Notes: generated from the sequence alone by a model not told the origin. Shown: positions 11,498-29,439, counted from the stretch's first letter. The stretch: DNA of 64,000 nt from Agaricus subrufescens (GCA_029945375.1 CM057058.1:1674001-1738000), one strand, 5' to 3'. A program made the numbers and translations.

Positions 11498-14400
11498 ATG
11501 TCTCCCTCCATCAGCAAAGCGAAAGAGAAGGCCAAGCGACTTTCTGCTAAACTTCCGATGCGACGTTCTGCGTCGCCGCCGACTCAGGCTGCTGGTCCTC
11601 CTGGTTGTGCACCACCGTATGCCGTGGCGGATGAGACCGACTCGGCTATACCTGAGGTTCTGCGGAGTGGCGTTGAGATGTTGAAAGTTTCGGAGAAGAA
11701 GAAGAAACGAGTTGTGTTTAGACTTGATCCTGAGCAAGGTCAGATTTTGTATAAATCTGATAGAAGTGGTACGTTGTGTTCCTTCCTTTCTGTTACCCGT
11801 CTTGCCATTGAGTGTTGGATTTATTTTTCTAGTTCCGATCGAAGCTATCAAGGAGATTAGAACTGGCGCTCAAACATCACCTTATCGAATTCAACTCTCC
11901 GTCCCTGAAGAATGGGAAACACGATGGCTGACTGTTATATATGTTGTCGATTGCACTTACAAGACCTTACATATGGTGGCTGATACCCGCGATACCTTCA
12001 AGTTATGGGAGGTGGCTGTGAGGAAGCTGCACGCTATAAGAGAAGGGTTAGCGACGGACCTTGGGAATCTTGATTTGAGGCAGACGGTCTGGGAGAGACA
12101 GTATTGGAAAGCTGCAGATAAGGAAGAAGATCACAAACTTGATTTCAATAATGTGAAAGCCCTTAGTAAGAGGCTGAATGTCAGCTTGACTACGCCACAG
12201 TTGATGCAGATGTTCCAAGTAAGCGTCTTTGATTTTATAGACCGTGATGGCATTGATGACTTACGCGAGTGGGATAGGATGCTGATTCGAAGAAGCAAGG
12301 ATACCTTGATTTCGAAGATTATCAGGTGTTTGTGAAGAAACTCAAGTTTCGCCCTGAGCTGAATACCATCTACGAAAAAATAACTGGGGGGACGGGAAAG
12401 CTTGATTATTCGACATTTAAGAAGTTTATGTTGGAAACACAAAAGGTGAGTTTTACTCCAGTAGAGTCATGTTTCTTACTCATATATGTGCAGTCTTCGT
12501 TGCCGGATAGCGAGCTGAAATCTATCTTCGTTAGATTCACGCATGCCGATAACTTTTCGGAGGGTATCAGTCTCTCAATCGACCAGTTCTCTTCATTCCT
12601 TCTTTCGGCCGACAATGCTATCTTCTCCGAACATGCCAGGACAGTATGGCAAGATATGACACAACCTTTATCCAACTACTACATCTCTTCCTCTCATAAT
12701 ACCTACCTCGTCGGACACCAACTCGTTGGCGTCAGTACCGTCGAGGGATATATACGGGCTCTTCTCCATAGCTGCCGTAGCGTCGAGCGTGAGTTACTTC
12801 TGCCACATATCTGACTCACCAGAAAAACTGAAACACGACTTAGTTGATATTTACGATGGCGATGATGGACCTATGGTCTACCACGGAAAAACTTTCACAT
12901 CGAAGGTCTCTGTGAAGGATATCTGTAGAGGCATCCACCAATATGCGTTTATAGCCTCGCCGTATCCGATCATTATCTCTGCCGAGATACATTGTGGGAT
13001 AAACGGTCAAGAAAAACTTGTAGAGGTTATGAACGAAATTTTTGGCGAGAGTTTGATACAGGTGCCCGTTGAGAGTCGCCAAACGCTGGAAAAGCTGCCG
13101 AGTCCTGAGCAATTGAAGGGTAAGATTCTATTCAAGGTAATTCGACTGTGCGGATTAAAGGATGAGAATTGACGTGGTTTTTTAGGCCAAAAATCAGTAT
13201 GTCGTTCAAGAGATGGCTGAACAAATGAGTCGGATCAAGGCCGATCGTGAGCAAGGACAAGCTCGTGAACGACACATTAGTTCTCCTCTAAGTTTTACTT
13301 CGTCCTCTGAGTCATCCGACAAAGAAGACGGGAAGCCGGACGGGTTCCGTCAAGAATTGAAAACCAAATGGCGGAAATTCAGAAGTAAGGGTAGTCACTC
13401 GCCAAGCCCGAGCCCGAAAACAGTGACCACTTCCGATGTGCCTTCGCGTTCTCACAGTCGTACTGGTTCAGGTTCGGAGAAGCCATCAAAGCCGGTGATG
13501 TCGTTTAGACTTCTATCTCTGCTGGTCTATACCGTCGGCGTTAAATGCCATGGAGTTGGGCCAAGTAGTCCAGTTACTTATGCACCAGAACATATGTTTT
13601 CGCTATCCGAAAACGCTGCCAATCGGTTATTGAAGTCTGGAGACGTCCTGAAAAACCTAATTCAACATACTCAGAAGAATCTGGTTAGGACCTATCCGAA
13701 AGGTCTGAGGGTCAACTCGTCCAACTATGCGCCTCATCGGTACTGGGCGGCCGGTGCGCAGGTCGCTGCTATTAATTGGCAGACTTTTGGTGCGTGCGCG
13801 CATAAATTCATGCTTTCTTCTCCTGAGAAAGATCAAAAACTATAGATCTTGGATATATGATTAATCAGGCAATGTTTCAGCGTAATGGGAGGTGTGGTTA
13901 TGTTTTGAAGCCCCTCGCCCTCAGGACAGAGGGGGAAAAACTCTTGAGTAAACATACTCGCCATTTCTTTGATATTACCGTAAGTTGTTTACAGTAATTC
14001 TGTTTCTCAATATCTCACAGGGAGATTCACAGATCATCTCGGCACAACAACTCCCTCTCCCTCGAGACAGTTCGGGGAATGAAATTATAGAAAATTCGGT
14101 TGTCGACCCTTATGTTAAAGTTACGCTTCACATCCCAGATTGGTCGACAGATCCTTTTGTACCTTCGTCAAGCACACATACACGCAAACCTACCGCTAAC
14201 TCTACTTCTTCCGCTCGGCAAGAATCTCTCTCTACTAAAGTCGTCAAGAACAATGGTTTTAATCCTGTATGGCAAGAAAAATTGTCGATTCCATTTGATT
14301 GCGTTGGAGGTCCTGACGGTGGAATGACCAATCTGATTTTTGTTGAAATTGCTGTCAGGCAGAGTAGCTTTGATGATGATGATGAGCCAATTGCGGTTTT

Positions 14401-14580
14401 CTGTTCGCCCCTAGGTACTCTCCAGAGTGGTGAGTCTATTATGTGTCTCTTCCCTTTTGTTACAGGTACTCAGATTAACGCAATGCAGGATATCGACATT
14501 TGGCGTTATGCGATATGCAACTGACGCAACATATGTTTTCGACTCTGTTTATTCATACCGCTGTACGCGACGTTGTTTGA
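11498..14580 (+). CDS. Phosphoinositide-specific phospholipase C (delta-like)
   Basis: The enzyme cleaves PIP2 to IP3 and diacylglycerol at the inner face of membranes. Nine exons (11498-11768, 11833-12218, 12278-12445, 12494-12788, 12844-13136, 13186-13789, 13846-13979, 14021-14429, 14489-14580) join in frame to 883 aa. A PH-like N-terminal region (about 50-200) is followed by an EF-hand loop, DADSKKQGYLDFEDY, completed exactly by the exon 2-3 junction. The X-box has SSSHNTYL with the first catalytic His, then VELDIYDGDDG and MVYHGKTFTSK with the second His, and IISAEIHC with the expected Glu. A Ser-rich linker separates it from the Y-box (NSSNYAPHRYWAAGAQ, then INWQTFDLGYMIN). A C2 domain (PYVKVTLHI, FNPVWQEKL) closes the protein. 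All catalytic residues I can place are present. Confidence 0.93.
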
Positions 14581-14932
14581 ATGACTTGGCCACAACTATT
14601 ATGGATTGGATGTGTAGAAATAATATATTATTGTTACTGAGATTACAGACAGGTTGTGTAGACTTGAGAAGCTTTGCAAGTGTTCGTCATATACAGACTT
14701 CATTGGACCAAAACGGGCCATTTTGTGAGTTGTCACCTGCACTTCGAGAGGGTGACCTCCGGCCTAGATATGTGGTTCCCCTTTATTATAAGGAGGACAT
14801 GGAAAGGATGGCTGATTTCCAGGTCGAGACTAATTGATTATGTGTAGTTGATGGTGGATTGAATTACTTGTAGCCTCAGCGCACGTGACTGGGCGCATTC
14901 CTTTTCGTGTCTCCCTGAGCATTCTCCAGACC

Positions 14933-16355
14933 ATGTCGAAACGCGGAGCATCACCACCGCCCTCAGAGGGCGTCCTCATCAAAAAAGCAAGAGCAACTCC
15001 TCCCCTCGCGAACAATCAAATTGCCATTTCCTCGTCAGGCGATGAGCGGACCAAAGGACTCATTCGTTCGGTCCAACGGACAAGTAATCTTGAAGCACCC
15101 ATTGTCAGTCTCGCTGGTGCACATTCTGTACGTCAATACAATTCACACTTGGTGTACAAAGAATAGAACGTGACGACTTGACGCGCAGGCAGAGATTCTA
15201 AGCTGTCGATTCGATCCCTCAGGTCAAAATATTGCTGCTTGTTCGGCGGATCGTAGTCTCTGTACGTTTTCCTTACCAACGAGCTCCCTTCTGCAACTAA
15301 TGACGGTAATAATTGTCTAGCGTTATGGCGCACCTACTCGCCCAATACCAACTATGGTCTTCTATCAAGTCACGCCAAAGCACCCGTCCTCGACCTCCAA
15401 TGGTCACTCTGCTCACCAATCATCTACACCGTCTCCGCCGACCACACACTCATAATGACAGATATAACCACCGGTCAACGTCTACGAAAAATTCGTGCTC
15501 ACAGAGAAATCATCAACTCTATTGACCGCACTATGGCCAGTGGTTCAGGTATCGAACTTGTTGCGACGGGTTCGGATGATGGTACTGTCAAAATTTGGGA
15601 GGGGGGTGATGATGCGAACAAGATTCCTATCGCGACTTTCGAGGTTGGATGTCCTGTGACTGCCGTTTGTTGGAGTGCGGATGGTGCGAGCGTGTATGCT
15701 GGCGCTATAGACAACGAAATTCACGTTCGTCTTTCCCTCCCCCCTCTTCCTCTCTCTCCCTGTTTTGTTGACCGAGCTATATACTATAGGTATATGACAT
15801 CCGCAAAAATGAACAAGTATCCAGTCTATCAGGACATACAGACACACCTACCTCACTTTCCCTATCCCCTAATGGCTCATACCTCCTCTCCCCCTCATTC
15901 TCCTCCCAAACCATAATACACGATGTCCGACCTTTCTCCCCCTCTCCAAACCGCGTCCACAGAGTCCTGCAGGGCGCTCCTGCAGGGTTTGAAAATGCCT
16001 TGTTGCGAGGCGCTTGGAGTAAAGATGATGGTGGACGTCGTGTGGCTGTAGGAGGTGCCGATAGGATGGTATGTATATGGGAGGTCGAGAGTGGTAAAAT
16101 TTTGTACAAGGTTTGTACCAAATCTTTCTTTCCCTCTCCTCTCTCGACAACTCTAATAAACTCATGAAATAGCTACCGGGTCATAAAGGTACCGTCACAG
16201 CGGTGGACTTCCATCCCAAGGAACCTATCAGTACGTCCTTACGCCCGCTCATTCCACGCAACTTTCTAATTCTCGCTATAAAACTCGTAGTCCTCACTGG
16301 TAGCAAAGACGCCACTATGCTCCTTGGTGAAATTGAGGTTGGGCTGTCGATATGA
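14933..16355 (+). CDS. U5 snRNP 40 kDa WD-repeat protein (SNRNP40/Cwf17-like)
   Basis: A seven-bladed WD40 scaffold of the spliceosomal U5 snRNP, acting in the nucleus. Six exons (14933-15127, 15189-15261, 15321-15724, 15790-16110, 16173-16230, 16291-16355) give 371 aa. The order of blades follows the family: AEILSCRFDPSGQNIAACSA, SLWRTYSPNTNYGLLSSH, GSDDGTVKIWEG, GAIDNEIHVYDIRKNEQ, then HDVRPFSPSPNRV, FENALLRGAWSKDDGG, LPGHKGTVTAVDFHP and the characteristic ending PIILTGSKDATMLLGEIE. That last pattern (LPGH..., ...MLLGEI) separates SNRNP40 from generic WD proteins. The N-terminus is short and basic with an RKR-like cluster. It is convergent with the cullin gene, with 391 bp between stop codons. 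Confidence 0.9.
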
Positions 16356-16746
16356 TGCGGGGGATAGAGCAGAGGAAGAGGCAAAGGTGGCGAACATCCG
16401 TCCAAGCGACAGAAACAAGAAATGGATTGAACACGCCAAAAGGTTTCCGGTGTCCTGTCTCCCTCGACTAATAAAACAATCCACGCAGACAAGTGTAGTA
16501 CACAATTACATTGAGATTAGTCGACGATCTGTGTGTCTAATGGTATATACAGTGCAAGAGAAATATGCTAATTCGTTGTACTAAATGGGGGGGAGAGAGA
16601 AGAGCAGAATGCAAACGACGACAATCATGCACATGTATGAGAGGGTGAAATTTACCGCAGACGGAGAGTGTAAAAGAAAGAGATTACCCAAAGAAAGAAG
16701 GGAGAAAGTTTACTAAGAGCGTCAAAATGTTCAGCTGTTTAACAGC

Positions 16747-19532
<2,786 letters not shown>

Positions 19533-19759
19533 GATGGTGGATGCGGAAGAAGGGGTGGGGGGTGACTCAAATAATGAGGGCGCGGAGACACAGTGCTGCA
19601 CAGCCACCACGCCAGTCCCACGCTACCCGTTGGCGCAGATCTATTTTTGCACTTATGCGCTTCCGGCTTCTCTGCGCTGATGACGGACGTAATTTCTGAT
19701 ATGTTCTATACATCACTACAGCATCTGTGTATACACTGGTGTCCATTGTCCACATGCCC

Positions 19760-21933
<2,174 letters not shown>

Positions 21934-22295
21934 GATAGAGATAAGGGAAGATCAGATACGGTGGTCTGTCTAGATTTATATTCCACTCAGCCCCGCGTGC
22001 CGGCTTGTTTCCGAGAGATTTACCAGATATCGGAAGGATCATCAGGTCTACCCCCACCGTTTCGGACATGTTTTGAGGAATCGAGATGATTGTTTATTTG
22101 ACTCACCTCGCTCCATTTGTGCTCCATTTTGCATTCAACCACGACCTAGAATATTGGAGCCTTACGTTCGGCGTGCTTATTAGCCCTCGAATCTCCGCAG
22201 GAAGACACACCTGTTGTCCGAAATTGGCTGTCTAATCTTCCTTCGGCCAGGGTCTAAATTTAAAACCTGCGCACAGGCGCCGCTTTCATTTTGAT

Positions 22296-22573
22296 CGACT
22301 TCCCTGCCTCCGAGAAAATTGTGTGCCACTCCCATCCGGAACGGCTTCGCTCGTTATTCTCACCGGAGCACTCGATGAGGCGTGGGATCCATCGCATAGA
22401 TATACTGATGTATGGGTGAGCTCCATTTTGACGATATCGGTCGAGGTTTTGATAACCACTAACTTCTAGGCTCGGAGTTATCTGGACGAGGTAAAAGAAC
22501 AAGACCTGCAAGGGCCATATAATGATAGATTTGATGAATTCGTAAATTCGGCTTTGAAGGGCGTTCGACGCAA
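22296..22573 (+). pseudogene. Coding-like spliced fragment of unknown identity
   Basis: A stretch reading VPLPSGTASLVILTGALDEA, then a possible GT-AG intron (about 22412-22467), then ARSYLDEVKEQDLQG and a stop. Frame and splice signals agree, but there is no start codon and I do not recognise the protein. It may be the end of a broken gene. Confidence 0.25.
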
Positions 22574-22802
22574 TCGGTAGATAATGCATTGATACCGATA
22601 GCGAGCTAATTTTGCCGAACCTGGATGATCTTTACAAAGATGCACCTATCTCTTGGTGGCGACACTATAATGATCTTTCCTGCCCGCACCGCTGATACGG
22701 TGAACACCTTGTGTACAATTAAACTCGGCTGTGAACTTCGTGAATAACAGACAGATTATTTGCTCTTCTTCGAGTGCTTGAACCCTCTCCCCCCTGCATC
22801 AT

Positions 22803-23070
22803 TCAAAGGACTTCACTTACTGCGATATGAAACCCACGATCATATCGATCATTTGCTCGATCATATCTATCCCTGACTTGACTGTCGCAGGAAAAAACGT
22901 TACAACAGAACCGAAAAAGAATCAGCTCCCAACATCCCTTGTGGTGTATTACTTGGCAGACAAAGCTTGGCTTTCTTGGATCTTGGGTGAACAGAGTGCC
23001 AAGCTCGACAAATATGCCGTATACCTCTCCACTATGAAGGGTAAAACGCCCCCAGATTTTACTTTTCTTC
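22803..23070 (+). pseudogene. Relic of a fourth DUF4470-MYND gene
   Basis: The segment starts with KDFTYCDMKPTII, matching the exon-2 motif MDFTCCDMEPAVI of the neighbouring full genes. It continues with YLADKAWLSWILGEQS and AKLDKYAVYLSTM, which line up with the start of their large exon (LFLDKHTASVLSKQ, DKLVEYTVDLSTW). After this the similarity fades and no MYND finger follows. The copy has lost exon 1 and most of the body, so it is a decayed duplicate. Confidence 0.6.
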
Positions 23071-23897
23071 TTCTTGGTGTCATTCCCGCACATTATGATT
23101 CAGGCCTGACGTACCAAGAAGGCCACAATCTCATATCGATATCAATTTCTACAACGGCGCACTGTCGATTTGAACAAGATTTTTCGGCAACTTGATCGCA
23201 AGGCATAATCTGGTGTCCGATCTTCTTTTTGGTCGGGCATCCCAGGTTTTCCTGAGCAAGTTGAAGTACATGTCCCAATCGACTCAGCAAACTGAACCGC
23301 AAAAATCTGAATGATATCGAATCCCACCGAGCTATGCATGAGCCATGCCTGAATAGCCTCTGAACATTGCTTGAGAGATTTCGTTCAGGTATTGCCCTTG
23401 TGAGGTGACATTTTTTCGTGCTATGTTCAGGCTCTTGAGTACGCTTCAACGTACTTGAATAATTTTATTTACTGAGGTTTACTCTTTTAATCAATTTCTT
23501 TTGATCCGCTCTGGAGGCATGGACGCATCAAACCTCCCCACTCATGTCGTCTTCATGCCCTTTATTCGCTGCACCCCCTTTTCTCTCGAGGCCTCAGATG
23601 GATATCATATTAATCTTTCTGAGGACGATGGCCTCTGAAAGCAAGGCGCCGAATCCTGCGAGGCATCCGAGTCGTTGGCCACGGATATTGTTGGTGTGAC
23701 CCTCACCTTGCGGAGGCCAGGCAACTACAAGCGGCTATTATGTTTAAGGTGCGGCTCATTGCCAAACTTTGCGTAGCGAAGAACCAGCGTTGTGTCAAAG
23801 CCAGAGAAGCCACCGCTCTTTCCCCAGTTAGACTCAAAGCGCTTGTCTATACCTATAAATAAGAGGTCAGTGTGAGCCCTTCTTTCACTCGCTTCCC
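23071..23897. other. Intergenic stretch upstream of MYND gene A
   Basis: No gene can be supported. Short open frames on both strands have no recognisable motif. It presumably holds the rest of the relic in unreadable form and the promoter of the next gene. Confidence 0.4.
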
Positions 23898-26800
23898 ATG
23901 TCTCATCCAACCTTTTGGCCAAAGAAATCATTTTTCTATCCCATTGGAAACACTCCCCCTGTTTGCCTAACAGACCATTTACCTCCCGAAGGTGCTGCGA
24001 CGATTCTCCTTCTTGGATGCGGAGATCCTCGGCACATCTTGTACACCATCACTACCGACCACGGGCTTCGTAAATATCAGCTCGATTCATTGATAATTTC
24101 ATGTTCTCACTGTCGTACCAGCAGCTCGCTCCATGGACTTCACTTGCTGCGACTGGGAACCTGCGATCCTCGGTGATTACCCATTCTGTCCAAAACAACC
24201 CCCCTCTCACTGACTTTACTGCCATAGCGCGAAATGCCCTCCTTTTCACTCTTGTATACGACGGCGTGGCAGAGGATCAGCTTTTACAATACTGGAGTAT
24301 CTTCTACGACCTTTTTCTTGACAAGCATACCGCATCGGTCTTGAGTAAACAATGCGACAAACTTGTTGAATATACTGTGGATCTCTCAACCTGGAACGGC
24401 TCTCCTTATGGTAGTTTCCTTAGGTTCGCCACCCAGGACACTCTCATCGAAGTCAAGGAACACTGGAAATCCTATAGTGAAACAGTTGCCTTGTCAAACG
24501 CGAAGCAAAAGCAGTTAAAGCAGGAATTCTTGTCTGGAATGAAACAAAAGGCGGTAGCAGGAGCTGATGCCTCGGCCGTTCCATCCGCGGCTCCCTTGAG
24601 CTTCCGATTCACATCACTCAAGACCTACACCAAATACTGGAAAACTGGTATCACCAATCCCACCGTTGGCTCTAACACGCCTACACAAGCCAATCCGACG
24701 TTTCTATTCTCAAGGAGCGGACGCCGGTTCCAGCTCCATTATGGGACCGACCTCTGCTCAGCGTTTCATCTTGCACTTACCCAAGCTCAAAACTCTTTCA
24801 CGGATGACCCGACATCAACTCCCGCGAAAACTGAACGTGCAGTGTGGGATGCATGTCGCGTTCAATTTTCACGGTGGGCAAAGGCATTTTCTCAGAGGGT
24901 GAGGGTACCCAATCAACCATCCGGAATTACCATTCGGTTGGTGGTTGGGGACGCACTCGCTTTTTGCGAAGGTCTACAATTGTGTCAGACGGGAGACTTC
25001 ACGCCTACGATCTACTCTTCGGCTTGGGGAGGCAAGAAATTTCATTTCATTGACGCGTCAATTCCGACGTCATTCGACATCATCGACACTTCCAACTTAT
25101 CCGACCATCTTGGCTTGCTTAACGTTCTTTCCGCCACGTTACCTTTGCTCCAGAAGAGCCCTCGCGCGATCCTTAACACCAATTCGCTACTCTCGTATAA
25201 AGACCACCCAACAAAAAGGAGTGCTCTCGAGGAACGCGCTCTCTGCGATTTTCCGTCTCTTATGCTCTTCCTCGGTATTACGCCTATATGCAACCTTTCT
25301 GGATTGGCGTTCAGAAACTGCAGCGAGGCGGCATGCTTTTCGGAGATAGTAGGGCAGAACATATTAGGTCGTCATTACGAGCGCGTTTCTTGGAGATTTT
25401 CTGACTTTACTCATGCAAGATGGAATGGGGAAATGCGTCAGCGTAGCCATGGCGTTCGATTTGAACCCAAGGACTTTGCTGACAGGTTACTTCACCTTTA
25501 CCACAGGATGTTTGAAAGCGAGGATATGAGTACAAAATTCGGCCGACTGGCTACTGGAGACTTTAGCCTTGCGGCGATGCAAAATCCTCATTACCACAGG
25601 CAATCTTTTGTCCGTTTCACCAGGGTTATTCGCTCCCTGAACACTGTGGAAGTCGATTGGCAGAAAGCTATGAGCCTGTTCATAGGCCTAGTGTTGGACA
25701 GCAGAGTGTTGCTTGTCGGTTCCAACAACTTCCAGAACTTTTTCGCTGAATTTCATATGCAGGGTGTCTATTCCGAGTCCCATTTTCTCCCCGGATATGT
25801 TACTAGAGAACATGAGACGAAGACAGGTATATTCAAGACTTGGGAAACAATTCCTCCCGTCGTTTGTGTCGTCCTTAAGGTGCCTCGGTCGGCTTTGAAG
25901 GTGCTAGAGGATATGGACGAAGATGAAGTTGGCCATCCCATCCTAGAATGTGATACATTTCTCCGCATGGACTGGCACAACGTTCATAGTTCTATTCGTC
26001 CCATCTTCGGCGACGTCATCGACTCTCCTACGAACCCAGGCAAAAAGATCATCATCGAGGACGTTCAGGGTTTGGCTGGAAATTCACCACTCATAGTCAG
26101 CTTCTTCGTCTCTTCTTGGACCTTGGCACTGGGATCGGACGAGACTAACGTTTCGCTCTGTGTCAAAAGTACCGGTGCTGACGCGGCGAGGTTCATGCAT
26201 AAATTGGGACTTGAATTACGTCTCTATTCGACCAGGATTTCAGACCAAGATCATGTTTTCGTTTGCCCAGAGCGCCCGGATAATGAAGGAGAACTTCAAA
26301 AAATTGCAACCATGAACCCACCTCCGCCTCGTGAAGATGCTATTCTTGGACCGACGAAGTTATCTATTGGGAGTGGAGCTGGCAGCGATCTGCTATGCAA
26401 GAGACTTGATGTCGAGGTATCTCGTGTTAAGGAGGCGCTGCTGAACAAAGCATCTGTCGAGATGAAGCAGATATCTCCGTTCTGCATGGAGATTATCGTT
26501 GGAAAGCAGGATCGTTATCCACTATTTTACCCAGTTCCTGTTGATGGATCTCGCTCAAAATTACGGATTGCCAGGAAGTCATCTTATGTCGAGGTTAGTT
26601 TATCGTTATTGCTGAACAAAAGATTATCCCACTCACATTCGCTTAGGTTGAGCTACCTCCTCGTGATTCTCCCCTTTCACAAGCAACTTTGCAGCCATTT
26701 CCGGTTGCGCAATGTTCTAAAGCTAGTCGCTCCGGGCCCATTTGTTGGAACGCACCCTATATAAAATTCGATAATCTTCCTACAGCCACAGTTTCCGGTG

Positions 26801-27624
26801 ATATGTCATGGGTATCTACGCACTTGGGCATGTGCTTATCCCACCATGAGCGAAGTTTGCAGCGGTCCAAGGAGTCCGAGAAATACGGTCCTATCATGAA
26901 CTTCAAGTTGTCCATCGGCAATACCTTCTTGCTTTACGTTCAGGATAAGCCAATGGTCTACTTCCTTACGGAGCCGACAGCTTTCGAGCCTTTCGCTGTG
27001 GTCTTCTTATCATCTATCCGTTTCGACTTGTCATCCGCTACCATTGTAGGAGACGCTGTGGTCGTGATGATGGAACCTTCAGTCACAACTTTGGTTGCGC
27101 GATGCCTGCACGGGACCGCTTTTGCTACTACTAGCGTAGATGCAGACGAGCGCCTTCTTTGGTATCAGGCTCTCCCAGCGTTTGCAGAGCGCTGCCGTCA
27201 ATGGCAACATCTTCCGACGTGCGAGTATCTCCAACGGGAACGTATCCCGCTCTTTCCTGAACAAGGAAAGAGTCCTATGTGCTCATGCGGGAAGGGCAAA
27301 AACCTCGGAGCTTTTCCCGAGAACAGTCGATGGAAACCGTTAGTACCCCATGCGACCCGTATAGCCCTCACGCCCATCTTCCCAGTCACTTATTTGGAGG
27401 ATGTAACAGAGCAAGTGATGCGAGCACGTAGGAGCGATAGTGTCACCCCCACTACTACTACACCGCCGAGTACTAGGTGTGAAAATTGTGGGATAGCGGG
27501 CGATACGAAACTTCTTAAATGTACCGCTTGCCAATCGGTGTTATATTGTTCGAAGGAGTGTCAATTGGCGGATTGGAAGAGGCATAAAGGAATGTGTAAG
27601 TCACTAGGAAAAGCGACCGCTTGA
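23898..27624 (+). CDS. DUF4470 and MYND-type zinc finger protein (copy A)
   Basis: Four exons (23898-24069, 24125-24172, 24228-26593, 26647-27624; phases 1, 1, 0) give 1187 aa. The N-terminus has the DUF4470 pattern: FYPIGNTPPVCLTDHLPP, ILLLGCGDPRHILYT, then MDFTCCDWEPAILARNALL spanning exons 2 and 3. The long middle region has no motif I can name. A CSCGKGKNLGAF segment precedes the C-terminal MYND finger, which has C-X2-C, LLKCTACQSVLYCSKECQ and ADWKRHKGMC in the canonical order. MYND fingers bind protein partners rather than DNA. This domain pair is known as an expanded family in Agaricomycetes; its role is not established. The start ATG begins the conserved MSHPTFWPKKSFF shared with the other copies. 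Confidence 0.88.
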
Positions 27625-27816
27625 ATGTACTTGTAGTACTCACATGAAATGGGAATTGATACGTATTGACTTCGACTCTGCTTCAGTATACACCGACGTT
27701 AATGCATATTCGATTACACATGTCCTGCCAACACAGGAACTTTTTGCTTCACAAGTCATAGATAAACATCATTTCTTCTAACAAATTGCGGACTGGGCCA
27801 TGATAAATGATAGCAA

Positions 27817-29439
27817 TCACTGATGCGCATGAATTAGGTTTGTGATAGAGCCCTTGTCTTCAAGGTAATCTACAATGATCATCTTCCATCGCTGGATTAG
27901 CAAACCATCATTGATCAAATGGTCATGTTGACATACCACGTTCTGTAAAGCGCCCCCAAAATTGTCTCTAGTCACCTCACGGCTCTCGCTGAGAAGCGCG
28001 TTAACATGTTTAGCGACAAGTTCTGTTGACTTCGTAGGCAATTCTCCAGTAGCGGCATTCCGATTGATAAATTCACGACACGCTCTATCCAAACTCGCAG
28101 CAAACCCTGCCTCTTCACCGAAACTTTTCTGCACGATTTCTGAGTTCTTGAGATGGACTTCAAGTAAGGCATCGACATAGGCCTTTGGATCAATTGAATC
28201 CGTATTCGCGCCACCCCCTCCAACGAGATTCGAGATGGCGGTCAAGCCAGCATGTTTCACGTGAGCTTCGAACCTCTTGCGAAGTGTTTCTAGACCATCA
28301 GGGACGCGCGAAAGGAAAGCATACATGCGCTGAAGATCCTCATATCTCTCGAAATCAAGTAGAGATTGAATACTATCTTCTATTGACCCGAAGTGAGCAC
28401 GGATTAGCGTATGCTCGCACTTGTTGATGAGGTCCTGACGTGTCGTAGCATGTAAGTAATGTTCGACACGCGCGTCCTCTTCCCTCAAACGCTCCTCCAC
28501 CCTTTTGAGATAATCAGGCACAGAGTTTTCGGCGAGGAAAGCATCCGATTCTGCCTTGTAATAGCTTTCTGTTGCTTGAAGGAAGGAATTCTCGAATTGT
28601 TCTTGATAGACGTCGAGACATTCCTTGTGAGGATTTAAATTATCCAGTCCGAGGGACACAAAGGAGTCCACCACTTTCTTGACCAGAGCTTGGTCGATTG
28701 GCTCGCCATCGCGTTGTTGAGTTATCAGCCCAAGTATGGCACCAGTCAGTTCAGAGTTTTCCGTTTGGATATATGAAAAGAAGTGTTGTTTCCACTGAAT
28801 GAGGACGAGCTAGAGTTGCTGGACGTGAAAGAGGTTGATGTTGGACGTGGAAGATAGACATACTGTGCCGACCTCGTGTATGAATTTTTTTCCTTCGTCA
28901 CGTCTGCCTTTCACCCAATGACGGTTAACAAAAGCAAACAAGCGATTAAGGCGCTTGGCGCTAATGGTAAGACTGTCCCATTCGGCGGCGTAGTATTGTA
29001 ACAGGTCAACACCTTGTAACGGTTGTGATTTCTAATCGTGTATTGCTCGTAAGTCGCGGAGATCTAAAAAAGAAACACAGGCATGCATACTTCTTTCAGA
29101 CTCTGAAAATGCTGAGCGAGGTAGTCACTGATTTTCGTGTAGAGATCAGGTTCGAGCACTGTAGGGTGAGTCGATGAAAGGCATCAATAAGAAAGTAGTC
29201 GTCTTGGACAATAAGATACACCTACCATGAGGACCAGCTCTCCTGCGCCTAGCATTACTGCTGGTGAAGTGATTAAATACAACTGTTGTAATATTTGCAT
29301 AATCGGCGAAGGAAAGCGCGGTCTCCGTGTCTGTCAGTATGTATTCAATAGCATTAGATAGGTAGGCCCAGTACTGATCGTAGCTTGCCGCCTTGTCCGG
29401 TATATTGGAAAATCGTGAAATATTGCCGCCCGAGTCCAT
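27817..29439 (-). CDS. Truncated cullin paralogue (N-terminal repeats only)
   Basis: Five exons (29439-29226, 29158-29091, 29031-28864, 28809-27937, 27891-27817) join with correct phases to an open frame of 465 aa. Exon lengths 214, 68, 168 and 873 nt mirror the full cullin's 226, 80, 168 and 876, so this is a DNA-level duplicate with introns kept. Shared sequence is long (SFVSLGLD, ECLDVYQEQFE, AFLAENSVPDYLK, KRFEAHVKHAGLTAIS). The protein stops just after IIVDYLEDKG, the start of the cullin homology domain, so the Rbx1-binding part and the neddylation lysine are missing. The Skp1-contact helix is altered, NITTVVFNHFTSS against NLYTTVYNYCTS. The intact frame over 1.4 kb of coding sequence argues against a dead copy, but expression is unknown. 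Confidence 0.75.
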
